From NCBI GenBank assembly GCA_031178805.1, contig JAPSIJ010000186.1, positions 1-5,438 of the forward strand: DNA of 5,438 nt, read 5' to 3'. Under the pieces are notes generated by a model. It was not told where the DNA came from, ran no database searches, and was given only the letters and a program-made list of their open reading frames with translations. Position 1 is the stretch's first letter. Every line of letters starts with the position of its first letter. Positions 1-5,438 of the stretch are shown piece after piece. Source of the DNA: Cellulomonas sp. (GTDB taxonomy: Bacteria > Actinomycetota > Actinomycetes > Actinomycetales > Cellulomonadaceae). The position numbers were made by a program, and so were the translations under genes.

Positions 1-21
1 CTGGGTGCGCCTGACCCGGCT

Positions 22-100
22 GCCTCGCCGGGGTGCCCGGCCGGACGAGATCGCTTCGCCGGGCTGCCCGGCCGGTGCGCCTCGCCGCGGTGCCGGGCGG
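22..100. repeat. Three degenerate copies of a 23-bp GC-rich repeat downstream of the ATPase gene
   Basis: Copies begin at 22, 53 and 79. The first two (22-44 and 53-75) agree at 21 of 23 positions; the third (79-101) agrees with the first at about 19 of 23. In copies one and two the core gccggg-NNN-cccggc can fold as a 6-bp stem with a 3-nt loop (27-41 and 58-72). They lie just past the stop of the last gene of the iron operon, so the transcript could end or be stabilised here, but there is no T-tract. The rest of 1-119 shows no convincing gene. Low-complexity GC drift is an alternative explanation. Confidence 0.4.
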
Positions 101-119
101 TGCCGGCCGGCCGGACGGC

Positions 120-956
120 TCAGGCCTCGCGCGCGCCGTGGTGGACGTGGGCGTTCCGCGCGGCCGGGACCACCATCGGCGTGCCGGTCTCCGGGTCCGG
201 GACCACGCGCGCGGCCAGGCCGAACACGTCCCGGACCAGCGACTCGGTGACGACCTGCTCCGCCGGGCCCTGCGCCACGACCCGGCCGTCCTTCATCGCG
301 ATGACGTGCGAGCCGTACCGCGCGGCCTGGTTCAGGTCGTGCAGCACCGCGACCAGCGTCCGGCCCTCCTCGTGCAGCCGGGCGCAGAGGTCCATCACCT
401 CGTACTGGTGCGCGATGTCCAGGAACGTCGTCGGCTCGTCCAGCAGCAGCAGGTCCGTCTCCTGCGCGAGCGCCATCGCGAGCCACGCCCGCTGCCGCTG
501 CCCGCCGGACAGCTCGGAGACGAACCGGTCCGCCAGGTCCGTCACCTCCGTCGCCGCCATCGCCGCCGCCACCGCGCGGGCGTCCTCGGGCGACCACTGC
601 CGCAGCAGCCCCTGGTGCGGGTAGCGGCCGCGCGCCACGAGGTCCGCGACCGTGATCGCCTCCGGCGCGATCGGGCTCTGCGGGAGCAGCGCCAGCCGGC
701 GGGCGATCGCCTTCGTCCGCAGCCCGGCCATCGGCGCGCCGTCCAGCAGCACCTGACCGGCGCGCGGCTTCAGCGTCCGGGCCAGCGCGCGCAGCAGCGT
801 CGACTTCCCGCAGCCGTTCGGGCCGATGATCACGGTGAACGAGCCGCGCGGGATCTCCACCGTCAGGTCCTCGGCGACGACCAGCCGGTCGTAGGCCAGC
901 GTGACCCCCTGCGTCGCCAGCGGCGCCGGCGTCGTCGTGCTCAGCGTGGCGGTCAT
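120..956 (-). CDS. fepC: FepC-like ferric siderophore ABC transporter ATP-binding protein
   Basis: A 278-residue cytoplasmic ATPase that powers siderophore import through the two permeases encoded upstream. Visible ABC motifs in order: Walker A GPNGCGKST at 45-53, Q-loop Gln93, signature LSGGQ at 149-153, Walker B LLLLDE at 169-174, D-loop LD at 179-180 and switch His206. The stretch LVARGRYPHQ (106-115) and a C-terminal DPETGTPMVVP segment match my memory of E. coli FepC closely, along with its length of about 270. The ATG overlaps the preceding permease stop as ATGA (953-956). A purine-rich GGAGGAAGGGG lies just upstream of the start, so it has its own ribosome site as well as coupling. A longer open frame runs upstream through the permease gene but is only a shadow. 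The symbol reflects family similarity; enterobactin itself need not be the substrate. Confidence 0.95.
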   Translation of the reverse strand: MTATLSTTTPAPLATQGVTLAYDRLVVAEDLTVEIPRGSFTVIIGPNGCGKSTLLRALARTLKPRAGQVLLDGAPMAGLRTKAIARRLALLPQSPIAPEAITVADLVARGRYPHQGLLRQWSPEDARAVAAAMAATEVTDLADRFVSELSGGQRQRAWLAMALAQETDLLLLDEPTTFLDIAHQYEVMDLCARLHEEGRTLVAVLHDLNQAARYGSHVIAMKDGRVVAQGPAEQVVTESLVRDVFGLAARVVPDPETGTPMVVPAARNAHVHHGAREA

Positions 957-2053
957 GCCGTCCCCTTCCTCCACTCGCGCACCAGGAGGTACGCGAGGTA
1001 CGAGCCGCCGAGCAGCGCGGTCAGCACCCCGACGGGGTACTGCACGCCCCACGGCGCGTTCTGGGCGAGCAGGTCCGCGCCCACCAGCAGCGCCGACCCC
1101 GTGCACGCGGCCGCGACCATCCCCGGCCCCGTCGACCGGGTCAGCCGCCGCGCGATCTGCGGCGCCGTCAGCGCGATGAACGACACCGGCCCGCACACCG
1201 TCACCGCCGCCGCGGTCAGCGCGACACCCACCGCGATCGCCAGCGTCCGGGTGCGCCCCGGCTCGACGCCCAGCGCCGTCGCGGCGTCGTCGCCCATCTC
1301 CACCAGCTGCAGGCGGCGGGTCAGGGTCAGCGCGAGCGGCAGCAGCACCACCAGGGCCAGCGCGATCGTCCGGACGTGGCCGCCGTTGCGGGACAGCAGG
1401 CTGCCGTTCAGCCACGCCGCGACGACCTGCGCCTCCTCCGTCGTCGCCCGCGCCAGCGCGAGCTGCACGAAGGCCAGCGCCATCGCCCCGACCGCGATGC
1501 CGACCACCACCATCCGGAACGGCGCCTTCACCCCGCGGCCCGCGCCCAGCAGCACCAGGCCGACCGCGACCCCCGCGCCGACCAGCGCGCCCACGGGCCC
1601 CGGCAGCACCCCCGGCCACACCAGCGTCGCCGCGGCCGCCCCCGCCGCCGCACCGGCCCCCAGGCCGATCACGTCCGGGCTGCCGAGCGGGTTGCGCGTC
1701 ACGCTCTGGAAGATCGCGCCCGCGACCCCGAAGGCCGCGCCGGCGCCGACCGCGACGCCGATCCGCGGCGCGCGGTTGGACCAGAGCACCCACTCCTGCG
1801 CCTTCGAGCCGTTCCCCGCCAGCACCGCGGGCAGCTCCGCGGGCGTGATGCCCAGCCGGCCCAGCGCCAGCGTGACCAGGGCCAGCACCAGCACCGCCAG
1901 CACCGCACCGACGCACACCACGACCGCCCGGCGGTTCACCCGGACCGCCACCGCGGCGGCGGTCCGGCGGCCGGTCGCCCGGTCCGGCGGCCCCGCCGGG
2001 CGCGGCGGCTCCTGCGGCTCCGGCGTGCGCGCCGGGGCGCTCGTCGTCGTCAC
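953..2053 (-). CDS. fepG: FepG-like FecCD-family siderophore ABC transporter permease
   Basis: A 366-residue polytopic membrane protein, the second half of the permease heterodimer that forms the translocation path. It starts with a hydrophilic Pro/Arg-rich tail of about 42 residues, followed by the first hydrophobic segment at about 43-65. The FecCD hallmark GAIFQSVTRNPLGSPDVIG is at 112-130, the ATPase-contacting coupling segment EMGDDAATALG at 252-262, and GPVSFIAL at 288-295. These segments resemble E. coli FepG more than FepD, as I remember them. The length exceeds the usual 330 or so because of the N-terminal tail. The GTG start overlaps the upstream permease stop as GTGA (2050-2053), and GGGGGAGGG sits 7 nt before it, which supports this start. 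It forms one operon with its neighbours. A 10-bp inverted repeat lies in the codons of the N-terminal tail. Confidence 0.95.
   Translation of the reverse strand: MTTTSAPARTPEPQEPPRPAGPPDRATGRRTAAAVAVRVNRRAVVVCVGAVLAVLVLALVTLALGRLGITPAELPAVLAGNGSKAQEWVLWSNRAPRIGVAVGAGAAFGVAGAIFQSVTRNPLGSPDVIGLGAGAAAGAAAATLVWPGVLPGPVGALVGAGVAVGLVLLGAGRGVKAPFRMVVVGIAVGAMALAFVQLALARATTEEAQVVAAWLNGSLLSRNGGHVRTIALALVVLLPLALTLTRRLQLVEMGDDAATALGVEPGRTRTLAIAVGVALTAAAVTVCGPVSFIALTAPQIARRLTRSTGPGMVAAACTGSALLVGADLLAQNAPWGVQYPVGVLTALLGGSYLAYLLVREWRKGTA
1940..1967 (-). repeat. 10-bp inverted repeat within the 5' part of the FepG-like gene
   Basis: The arms ccggaccgcc (1940-1949) and ggcggtccgg (1958-1967) are perfect complements around an 8-nt loop. 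The right arm belongs to a direct repeat ggtccggcggcc found at 1961-1972 and again at 1981-1992, a 20-bp period. The structure is inside the codons for the hydrophilic N-terminal tail of the permease, about 90-115 nt after its start. It may fold in the mRNA. In such GC-rich sequence a chance origin cannot be excluded. Confidence 0.35.
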
Positions 2054-3099
2054 AGCCCGACCCTCCCCCGGCGCACGGCCACCACCAGGAACGGCGCCCC
2101 CACGAACGCCGTCACCACCCCGACCATCAGCTCACCCGGACGCGCCACCACCCGGCCGACCACGTCCGCCGCGAGCAGCAGCACCGGGCCGAGCAGCGCG
2201 CAGTACGGCAGCAGCCACCGGTGGTCCGACCCCGTGAACGACCGCACCACCAACGGCACCGCCAGCCCCACGAACGCCACCGGCCCCACCGCCGCGACCG
2301 ACGCCGCCGCCAGCACCGTCGCCGACGCCCCCGCCAGCGCGCGCGTCCGGCCCGCGTTCAGGCCCAGCGACGTCGCCGTCTCGTCGCCCAGGGCCAGCGC
2401 GTTCAGGCCGCGGGTCAGCAGCGCCGCCAGCAGCAGCCCCGCCAGCACGTACGGCAGCACGAGGCCCACCGTGTCCTCCGGTCGGCCCGCCAGGGAGCCG
2501 ATCACCCAGAACCGGTAGGTGGTGAACACCTCCGTGTCCGCCAGCGTCACCGCCTGCACCAGTGCCGTCAGCACCGCCGCGATCGCCGCGCCCGCCAGCA
2601 CCAGGCGCACCGGCGTCGCGCGGCCGCGCGGGCCGCCCGAGCCGATCAGGTACACCGCCACCGTCGCCACCACCGCGCCCGGCAGCGCCGCCCACACCGA
2701 CCGGCCCGCCGTCCCGCCCGACAGCGCCGTCACCAGCACCACCGACGCCGACGCCCCCGCGTTCACCCCGAGCAGCCCCGGATCGCCCAGCGGGTTCCGG
2801 GTCAGGCCCTGGATCACCGCGCCCGACACCGCCAGCGCCGCGCCGGCCAGCACCCCCAGCGCCGTCCGGGACAGCCGCGACTGCACCACCGCGGAGGTGT
2901 ACCCGTCGTCCGGGTGGAGCCACGCCGACCACACGTCGCCGAGCGGCACCGACTTCGCCCCCACCGCCACGCTCAGCCCGCACGTCAGCACCAGCAGGGC
3001 CAGCGCCGCCAGCAGGCCCGCCGCCAGCAGCCACGCGCGCGACCGCGAGCCCCGCGCGGAGGTGCGCGGGGCTCGCGGTGCGGTGACGGTCGTGGTCAC
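2050..3099 (-). CDS. fepD: FepD-like FecCD-family siderophore ABC transporter permease
   Basis: A 349-residue polytopic inner-membrane permease, partner of the FepG-like protein. An Arg-rich N-terminus (about 1-22) precedes a strong first hydrophobic segment at about 23-48. The FecCD hallmark NPLGDPGLLGVNAG is at 102-115, the coupling segment ALGDETATSLG at 236-246 and GPVAFVGL at 272-279. The LGDPGLLGVNAG form is what I remember from E. coli FepD, so this order matches enterobacterial fepD-fepG-fepC. The GTG at 3099 is the only start codon before the first membrane segment, and no other in-frame start is seen between here and the binding-protein stop. Oddly, it lacks a Shine-Dalgarno: CCTCCT directly precedes the GTG, and the nearest GGAG (3115-3118) is 15 nt away. 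A 16-bp hairpin lies 20 nt after the start. Its stop overlaps the next gene's start by 4 bases. Confidence 0.94.
   Translation of the reverse strand: MTTTVTAPRAPRTSARGSRSRAWLLAAGLLAALALLVLTCGLSVAVGAKSVPLGDVWSAWLHPDDGYTSAVVQSRLSRTALGVLAGAALAVSGAVIQGLTRNPLGDPGLLGVNAGASASVVLVTALSGGTAGRSVWAALPGAVVATVAVYLIGSGGPRGRATPVRLVLAGAAIAAVLTALVQAVTLADTEVFTTYRFWVIGSLAGRPEDTVGLVLPYVLAGLLLAALLTRGLNALALGDETATSLGLNAGRTRALAGASATVLAAASVAAVGPVAFVGLAVPLVVRSFTGSDHRWLLPYCALLGPVLLLAADVVGRVVARPGELMVGVVTAFVGAPFLVVAVRRGRVGL
3042..3079 (-). promoter_or_regulatory. Perfect 16-bp hairpin with ACCTCC loop in the first codons of the FepD-like gene
   Basis: On the plus strand accgcgagccccgcgc (3042-3057) is the exact reverse complement of gcgcggggctcgcggt (3064-3079), separated by ggaggt (3058-3063). 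In the operon mRNA this gives a very GC-rich 16-bp stem with loop ACCUCC, from +21 to +58 of the permease coding sequence. The flanking bases (3041/3080) do not pair, so the boundary is sharp. No U-tract follows, so it is not a classic terminator. I infer a role in mRNA stability or translation control between the binding protein and the membrane components. The fold is seen; the function is not shown. Confidence 0.6.
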
Positions 3100-3116
3100 A
3101 GGAGGTCGTCCGGTCT

Positions 3117-3132
3117 CCGGCCCGTCGGCCGG
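3117..3132 (-). promoter_or_regulatory. Short hairpin in the gap between binding-protein and permease genes
   Basis: The segment ccggcc-cgtc-ggccgg forms a perfect 6-bp stem with a 4-nt loop inside the 55-base stretch (3100-3154) between the two coding regions. The stem takes up two bases of the only GGAG near the permease start, which would further weaken it as a ribosome site. It could act together with the larger hairpin at 3042-3079. Short GC palindromes are common at this base composition, so this is tentative. Confidence 0.35.
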
Positions 3133-3154
3133 TGCAGGGAAGGCGGTCGCGAGG

Positions 3155-4222
3155 TCAGGAGACCTTCGCTACGACCTCCGCGATCTGCGGCACGTACGCG
3201 TCCAGGGCGTACGGCACGCTCAGCGGCGTCGCGATCGTCACGGCCATGCCGAGCTGGCGGTCGACCATCGGCAGGTACGCGCCCGACTGGAACGCCGGCA
3301 TCTGCTGCCACAGCGGCTGCGCCTCCGTGGCGGCCTGCTCGTCCTCGTCGTTGAACCAGGTGAACAGCACCTGCACGTCGTCGAGCACGTCGGCGTTCTC
3401 GAGGCCCAGCGTCGCGTAGTACGCGCCCTGGTCCGGCTCCAGGGCCGCCGCCGACGGCGCCAGCTCCAGGCCCAGGCTGGACAGCAGCGCCACGCGGGTG
3501 TCACCCGGCATGTACACGCCCAGCGAGCCCGGCTGGTCCCCGCCGTAGACGTACGCGTAGGTCACGCCCGCGAACTCCGGGTGCTCCTCCTTGACCGCGT
3601 CGAACTCCGCCTGGATGCCCTCGACGAGCTCCTCGCCCTTCGCGGGCTCGCCCAGCGCCTCCGCCGCGATCGTGATCTGGTCCTCGACGGACGTCGCCCA
3701 CGGCTCACCGGGGTACGCCACCACCGGCGCGAAGTCCGACAGCTGGTCGAACGTCGCCTGGTCGATGCCCGACTGCGTCGCCAGGATCAGGTCCGGCTCC
3801 AGGGCGATGATCGCCTCGACGTCCAGCTCCGGGTACATCGTGATGGTCTCGGGCAGCTCCGCGCCCTGCTCCTCCACGGCGTCGCGGAACCACGGCTGGT
3901 AGCCGTCCTCGTCACCCGCCCAGTCGTCGCTCTCGATGCCCACCGGCACCGTGCCCAGCGAGAAGGCGATGTCCGCGGCACCCCAGCCCAGGGCGACGAC
4001 GCGCTCGGGCTTCTGCTCGATCGTCGCCTCGCCGAGGGACGACTCGATCGTCACGGGGAACGCGTCGGCCGCGGCCGCGTCGTCCGCGCCGGCGGTCGGG
4101 TCGTCGGCGGTGTCGTCGCCGCCACCGCAGGCGGACAGCGTCAGGGCGACCGCGCCGACGACGGCGACGGTGGCCAGCGCACGGCGGGCGGCCGGGCGAG
4201 GGAGGGACGTGCGAGCGTGCAC
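3155..4222 (-). CDS. Iron-siderophore ABC transporter substrate-binding lipoprotein
   Basis: A 355-residue extracytoplasmic lipoprotein of the FecB/FepB/FhuD type (periplasmic binding family 2) that captures the ferric siderophore. Residues 1-31 are a lipoprotein signal peptide: twin Arg at 13-14, a hydrophobic stretch, then lipobox LSAC with Cys32. A Gly/Asp/Ala-rich linker runs to about 54, and the binding fold starts near Phe55 with the family-typical KPERVVALGWGAADIAFSLG (71-90). A later EPDLIL supports the same family. I chose GTG at 4222: GGAG at 4230-4233 stands 7 nt upstream, and it yields a normal signal peptide. A longer frame to a TTG at 4306 adds a 28-residue Arg-rich piece that would put the start next to the iron box, so I reject it. 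It is the first gene of the operon and is followed by 54-55 non-coding bases. The exact siderophore cannot be read from the sequence. Confidence 0.93.
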   Translation of the reverse strand: MHARTSLPRPAARRALATVAVVGAVALTLSACGGGDDTADDPTAGADDAAAADAFPVTIESSLGEATIEQKPERVVALGWGAADIAFSLGTVPVGIESDDWAGDEDGYQPWFRDAVEEQGAELPETITMYPELDVEAIIALEPDLILATQSGIDQATFDQLSDFAPVVAYPGEPWATSVEDQITIAAEALGEPAKGEELVEGIQAEFDAVKEEHPEFAGVTYAYVYGGDQPGSLGVYMPGDTRVALLSSLGLELAPSAAALEPDQGAYYATLGLENADVLDDVQVLFTWFNDEDEQAATEAQPLWQQMPAFQSGAYLPMVDRQLGMAVTIATPLSVPYALDAYVPQIAEVVAKVS

Positions 4223-4229
4223 GAGGGTG

Positions 4230-4233
4230 CTCC
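4230..4233 (-). promoter_or_regulatory. Ribosome binding site deciding the binding-protein start
   Basis: Read on the minus strand, CGGAG is followed by 7 nt (CACCCTC) and then GTG at 4222. This is good Shine-Dalgarno spacing. It selects GTG 4222 over the upstream TTG at 4306, which has nothing comparable. Confidence 0.7.
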
Positions 4234-4266
4234 GATCCGAAGGGCGACGGGCAGCCGCGCCGGTAC

Positions 4267-4281
4267 CGAGCCCCTGGCTCG
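4267..4281 (-). promoter_or_regulatory. Leader hairpin in the 5' untranslated region of the iron operon
   Basis: cgagcc (4267-4272) and ggctcg (4276-4281) pair perfectly around a 3-nt loop. Two more palindromes flank it in the same leader: cggtaccg (4261-4268) and ccgacgtcgg (4286-4295). If transcription starts near 4305-4312, the leader would be about 80-90 nt and well structured. I recognise no known riboswitch class in it. Confidence 0.3.
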
Positions 4282-4306
4282 CGGACCGACGTCGGCGCCG
4301 CAACAA

Positions 4307-4325
4307 TGAGGCAAGCCTAACCTAC
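4307..4325 (-). promoter_or_regulatory. Iron box: DtxR/IdeR/DmdR-type operator
   Basis: The plus-strand 19-mer tgaggcaagcctaacctac matches the remembered DtxR/IdeR consensus TWAGGTWAGSCTWACCTWA at 16 of 19 positions. The half next to purC (CTAACCTA) is nearly perfect, the other half weaker. In actinobacteria this operator is bound by an iron-loaded DtxR-family repressor and controls siderophore uptake. It lies 85-103 bases before the chosen start of the binding-protein gene and overlaps the candidate -10, which fits repression when iron is plentiful. It is the main evidence that the operon imports iron. Confidence 0.85.
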
Positions 4326-4347
4326 GGCCGCGGGCCCTCCGGACCAA
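4319..4347 (-). promoter_or_regulatory. Candidate promoter of the siderophore import operon
   Basis: On the minus strand, TTGGTC (4347-4342) as -35 and TAGGTT (4324-4319, TAnnnT pattern) as -10 are separated by exactly 17 nt. The -10 lies inside the iron box. A second possible -10, TAGGCT (4319-4314), overlaps it. The -35 matches TTGACA only in its first three bases, so the placement is tentative, but a promoter in this spot is strongly expected from the operator. Confidence 0.5.
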
Positions 4348-4429
4348 GACCGCGTCCGTCCCGCGGACAGACGGGGCGGCCGCGCCGGGGCACTCGACGG
4401 CTGCTCGCGGACGGGGAGTCGTGCGCCGG

Positions 4430-4459
4430 GTCGCGCCCGTCCCGCGGGGTACTCGCGAC
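4430..4459 (-). terminator. Possible hairpin terminator after purC
   Basis: Nine bases past the purC stop, the minus strand reads GTCGCG-AGTAC-CCCG-CGGGA-CGGG-CGCGAC: a 6-bp outer stem and a 4-bp inner stem, with a 5-nt bulge on one side. No T-tract follows. It may be a weak terminator of the U-less kind discussed for high-GC bacteria, or a chance fold. The remaining gap up to the iron box (4326-4429) shows only GC-rich sequence with no gene. Confidence 0.3.
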
Positions 4460-4468
4460 GCCCGCGGA

Positions 4469-5392
4469 TCAGAGCGCCAGCGGGGCGCCCGTCAGCCGCT
4501 CGTACGCCTCGAGGTAGCGGGTGCGGGTCCGGGCCACGACGTCCGCGGGCAGCAGGGGCGGCTCGGTGTCCGCGGCCCGGTCCCAGCCCGACTCGGGCGA
4601 CGTCAGCCAGTCGCGGACGAACTGCTTGTCGAAGCTCGCCTGCGCGCGACCCGGCTGCCAGTCGTCGGCCGGCCAGAACCGGGACGAGTCGGGGGTCAGC
4701 ACCTCGTCGCCGAGCGTGAGGGCGCCCGTGGTCGGGTCCAGGCCGAACTCGAGCTTCGTGTCGGCGAGGATCACGCCGCGGTCGCGGGCGACGGCCTCGG
4801 CGCGCGCGTAGACGGCGAGGGTCAGGTCGCGCAGCTCCTCGGCGCGCTCCCGGCCCAGGCGCTCGGCCACCACGTCGATGCTGACGTTCTCGTCGTGCTC
4901 GCCCAGCTCGGCCTTCGTCGCGGGGGTGAAGATCGGCTCGGGGAGCCGGGAGCCGTCGACCAGCCCGTCCGGCAGCGGGATGCCGGTCACCGCACCGCCG
5001 GCCCGGTACTCCGCGAGGCCCGACCCGGTGAGGTAGCCGCGCGCGACGCACTCCACCGGCAGCATGTCGAGCCGACGGCACACCATCGCCCGGCCGAGGA
5101 CCGCCTCGGGGACCTCCGGGGCGTCGGCGCTGAGCACGTGGTTCGGGACCAGGTCCTCGAGCTGCTCGAACCACCACAGGCTGAGCCGGGTGAGCACCAC
5201 GCCCTTGTCCGGGATGCCGGGGCTCAGCACGTGGTCATACGCGCTGACGCGGTCGCTCGCGACGACCAGGACCACGTCGCCGTGCTTCTCCGCGACGGCG
5301 GCGCCCTCCTCCTGCGTGGTGTCGGGGACGTAGAGGTCACGGACCTTGCCGGAGTGCGTGTGCGTCCAGCCGGGCAGGGCGAGGGCGGTCAT
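4469..5392 (-). CDS. purC: Phosphoribosylaminoimidazole-succinocarboxamide synthase (SAICAR synthetase)
   Basis: A 307-residue cytoplasmic enzyme of de novo purine synthesis: CAIR + L-aspartate + ATP give SAICAR + ADP + phosphate. Family motifs are all present: nucleotide-binding GKVRDLY at 15-21, ASDRVSAYD at 45-53, signature MLPVECVARGYLTGS at 110-124, TPATKAELGEHDENVS at 156-171, signature ILADTKLEFG at 208-217 and LTPDSSRFWP at 232-241. Between the first two motifs there is an acidic loop (about 22-41) roughly 13 residues longer than in the Mycobacterium enzyme as I remember it. I chose ATG 5392 because AGGA (5401-5404) lies 8 nt upstream. An ATG at 5401 would add three residues but has no spaced ribosome site. 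It is unrelated in function to the iron operon downstream on the same strand. Confidence 0.97.
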   Translation of the reverse strand: MTALALPGWTHTHSGKVRDLYVPDTTQEEGAAVAEKHGDVVLVVASDRVSAYDHVLSPGIPDKGVVLTRLSLWWFEQLEDLVPNHVLSADAPEVPEAVLGRAMVCRRLDMLPVECVARGYLTGSGLAEYRAGGAVTGIPLPDGLVDGSRLPEPIFTPATKAELGEHDENVSIDVVAERLGRERAEELRDLTLAVYARAEAVARDRGVILADTKLEFGLDPTTGALTLGDEVLTPDSSRFWPADDWQPGRAQASFDKQFVRDWLTSPESGWDRAADTEPPLLPADVVARTRTRYLEAYERLTGAPLAL

Positions 5393-5400
5393 GGGAGCCA

Positions 5401-5404
5401 TCCT
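5401..5404 (-). promoter_or_regulatory. Ribosome binding site favouring the inner purC start
   Basis: Minus-strand GGCAGGA is followed by TGGCTCCC (8 nt) and ATG at 5392. The alternative ATG at 5401 overlaps this motif, so it would start with no spacer. The 37 bases beyond (5402-5438) hold no clear purC promoter. Confidence 0.5.
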
Positions 5405-5438
5405 GCCGCACCGGGCATACTCGCCCGCATGGAGCTTC

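Noticed and set aside
1..14. Possible end of a plus-strand gene at the TGA at 12-14
   Set aside because: Only three full codons precede it in the window, so nothing supports a coding call.
957..1916. Upstream extension of the ATPase frame, which would give a 598-residue protein
   Set aside because: The added part is Gly/Ala/Arg-rich out-of-frame reading of the FepG-like gene; the ATG at 956 has a good ribosome site and gives a normal ABC ATPase start.
33..2237. A 734-codon open frame on the plus strand, with other long plus-strand frames across 1376-4309
   Set aside because: They lie antisense to the transporter genes, give Arg/Ala/Pro/His/Gln- or Ser/Thr-rich low-complexity products with no recognisable domain, and are typical of GC-rich DNA where stop codons are rare in all frames.
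3096..3311. A 71-codon minus-strand frame ending in a 4-base overlap with the FepD-like start
   Set aside because: The GTGA overlap looks like coupling, but most of the frame lies out of phase inside the well-supported binding-protein gene and its product shows no known features.
4369..4384. GC palindromes such as gcggccgc as an operator or recombination site
   Set aside because: Short and expected by chance at this base composition; no paired copy or known motif nearby.
1..5438. Search for tRNA or rRNA genes, CRISPR arrays, insertion sequences and toxin or defence genes
   Set aside because: No cloverleaf, spaced direct repeats, transposase-like frame or terminal inverted repeats were seen; the coding space is filled by five housekeeping-type or transport genes.

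Overview
The window is very GC-rich, densely coded DNA. High GC, leader peptides of lipoprotein type and a DtxR/IdeR-type iron box point to a high-GC Gram-positive bacterium (Actinomycetota; a Cellulomonas-like Micrococcales member is plausible but not proven). All five supported genes lie on the minus strand, so transcription runs from right to left.

Right part (4469-5392): purC, SAICAR synthetase of de novo purine synthesis. It appears to be a separate transcription unit, with a weak hairpin just after its stop. The 246-base gap at 4223-4468 holds that hairpin, a candidate promoter, a 19-bp iron box at 4307-4325 and a roughly 80-nt leader with several short palindromes.

Left part (120-4222): a complete four-gene siderophore importer in the order lipoprotein substrate-binding protein, FepD-like permease, FepG-like permease, FepC-like ATPase. 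The last three genes overlap by 4 bases each (GTGA at 2050-2053, ATGA at 953-956), so they are very likely translationally coupled. The binding-protein gene is separated from them by 54 bases. Together they would capture a ferric siderophore at the outer face of the membrane, pass it through a permease heterodimer and use ATP to import it. Expression would be repressed when an iron-loaded DtxR-family regulator sits on the box covering the candidate -10.

The most unusual structure is at the junction of the binding-protein and first permease genes. The permease GTG start has no usable Shine-Dalgarno sequence (CCTCCT stands in front of it), and codons 8-20 contain a perfect 16-bp hairpin with an ACCTCC loop. 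This looks like a device that sets a high binding-protein to permease ratio. Positions 1-119, downstream of the ATPase, hold only degenerate GC-rich repeats. I see no strong sign of an undescribed multi-gene system; the window is an ordinary purine gene next to an iron-uptake operon with an interesting internal RNA element.
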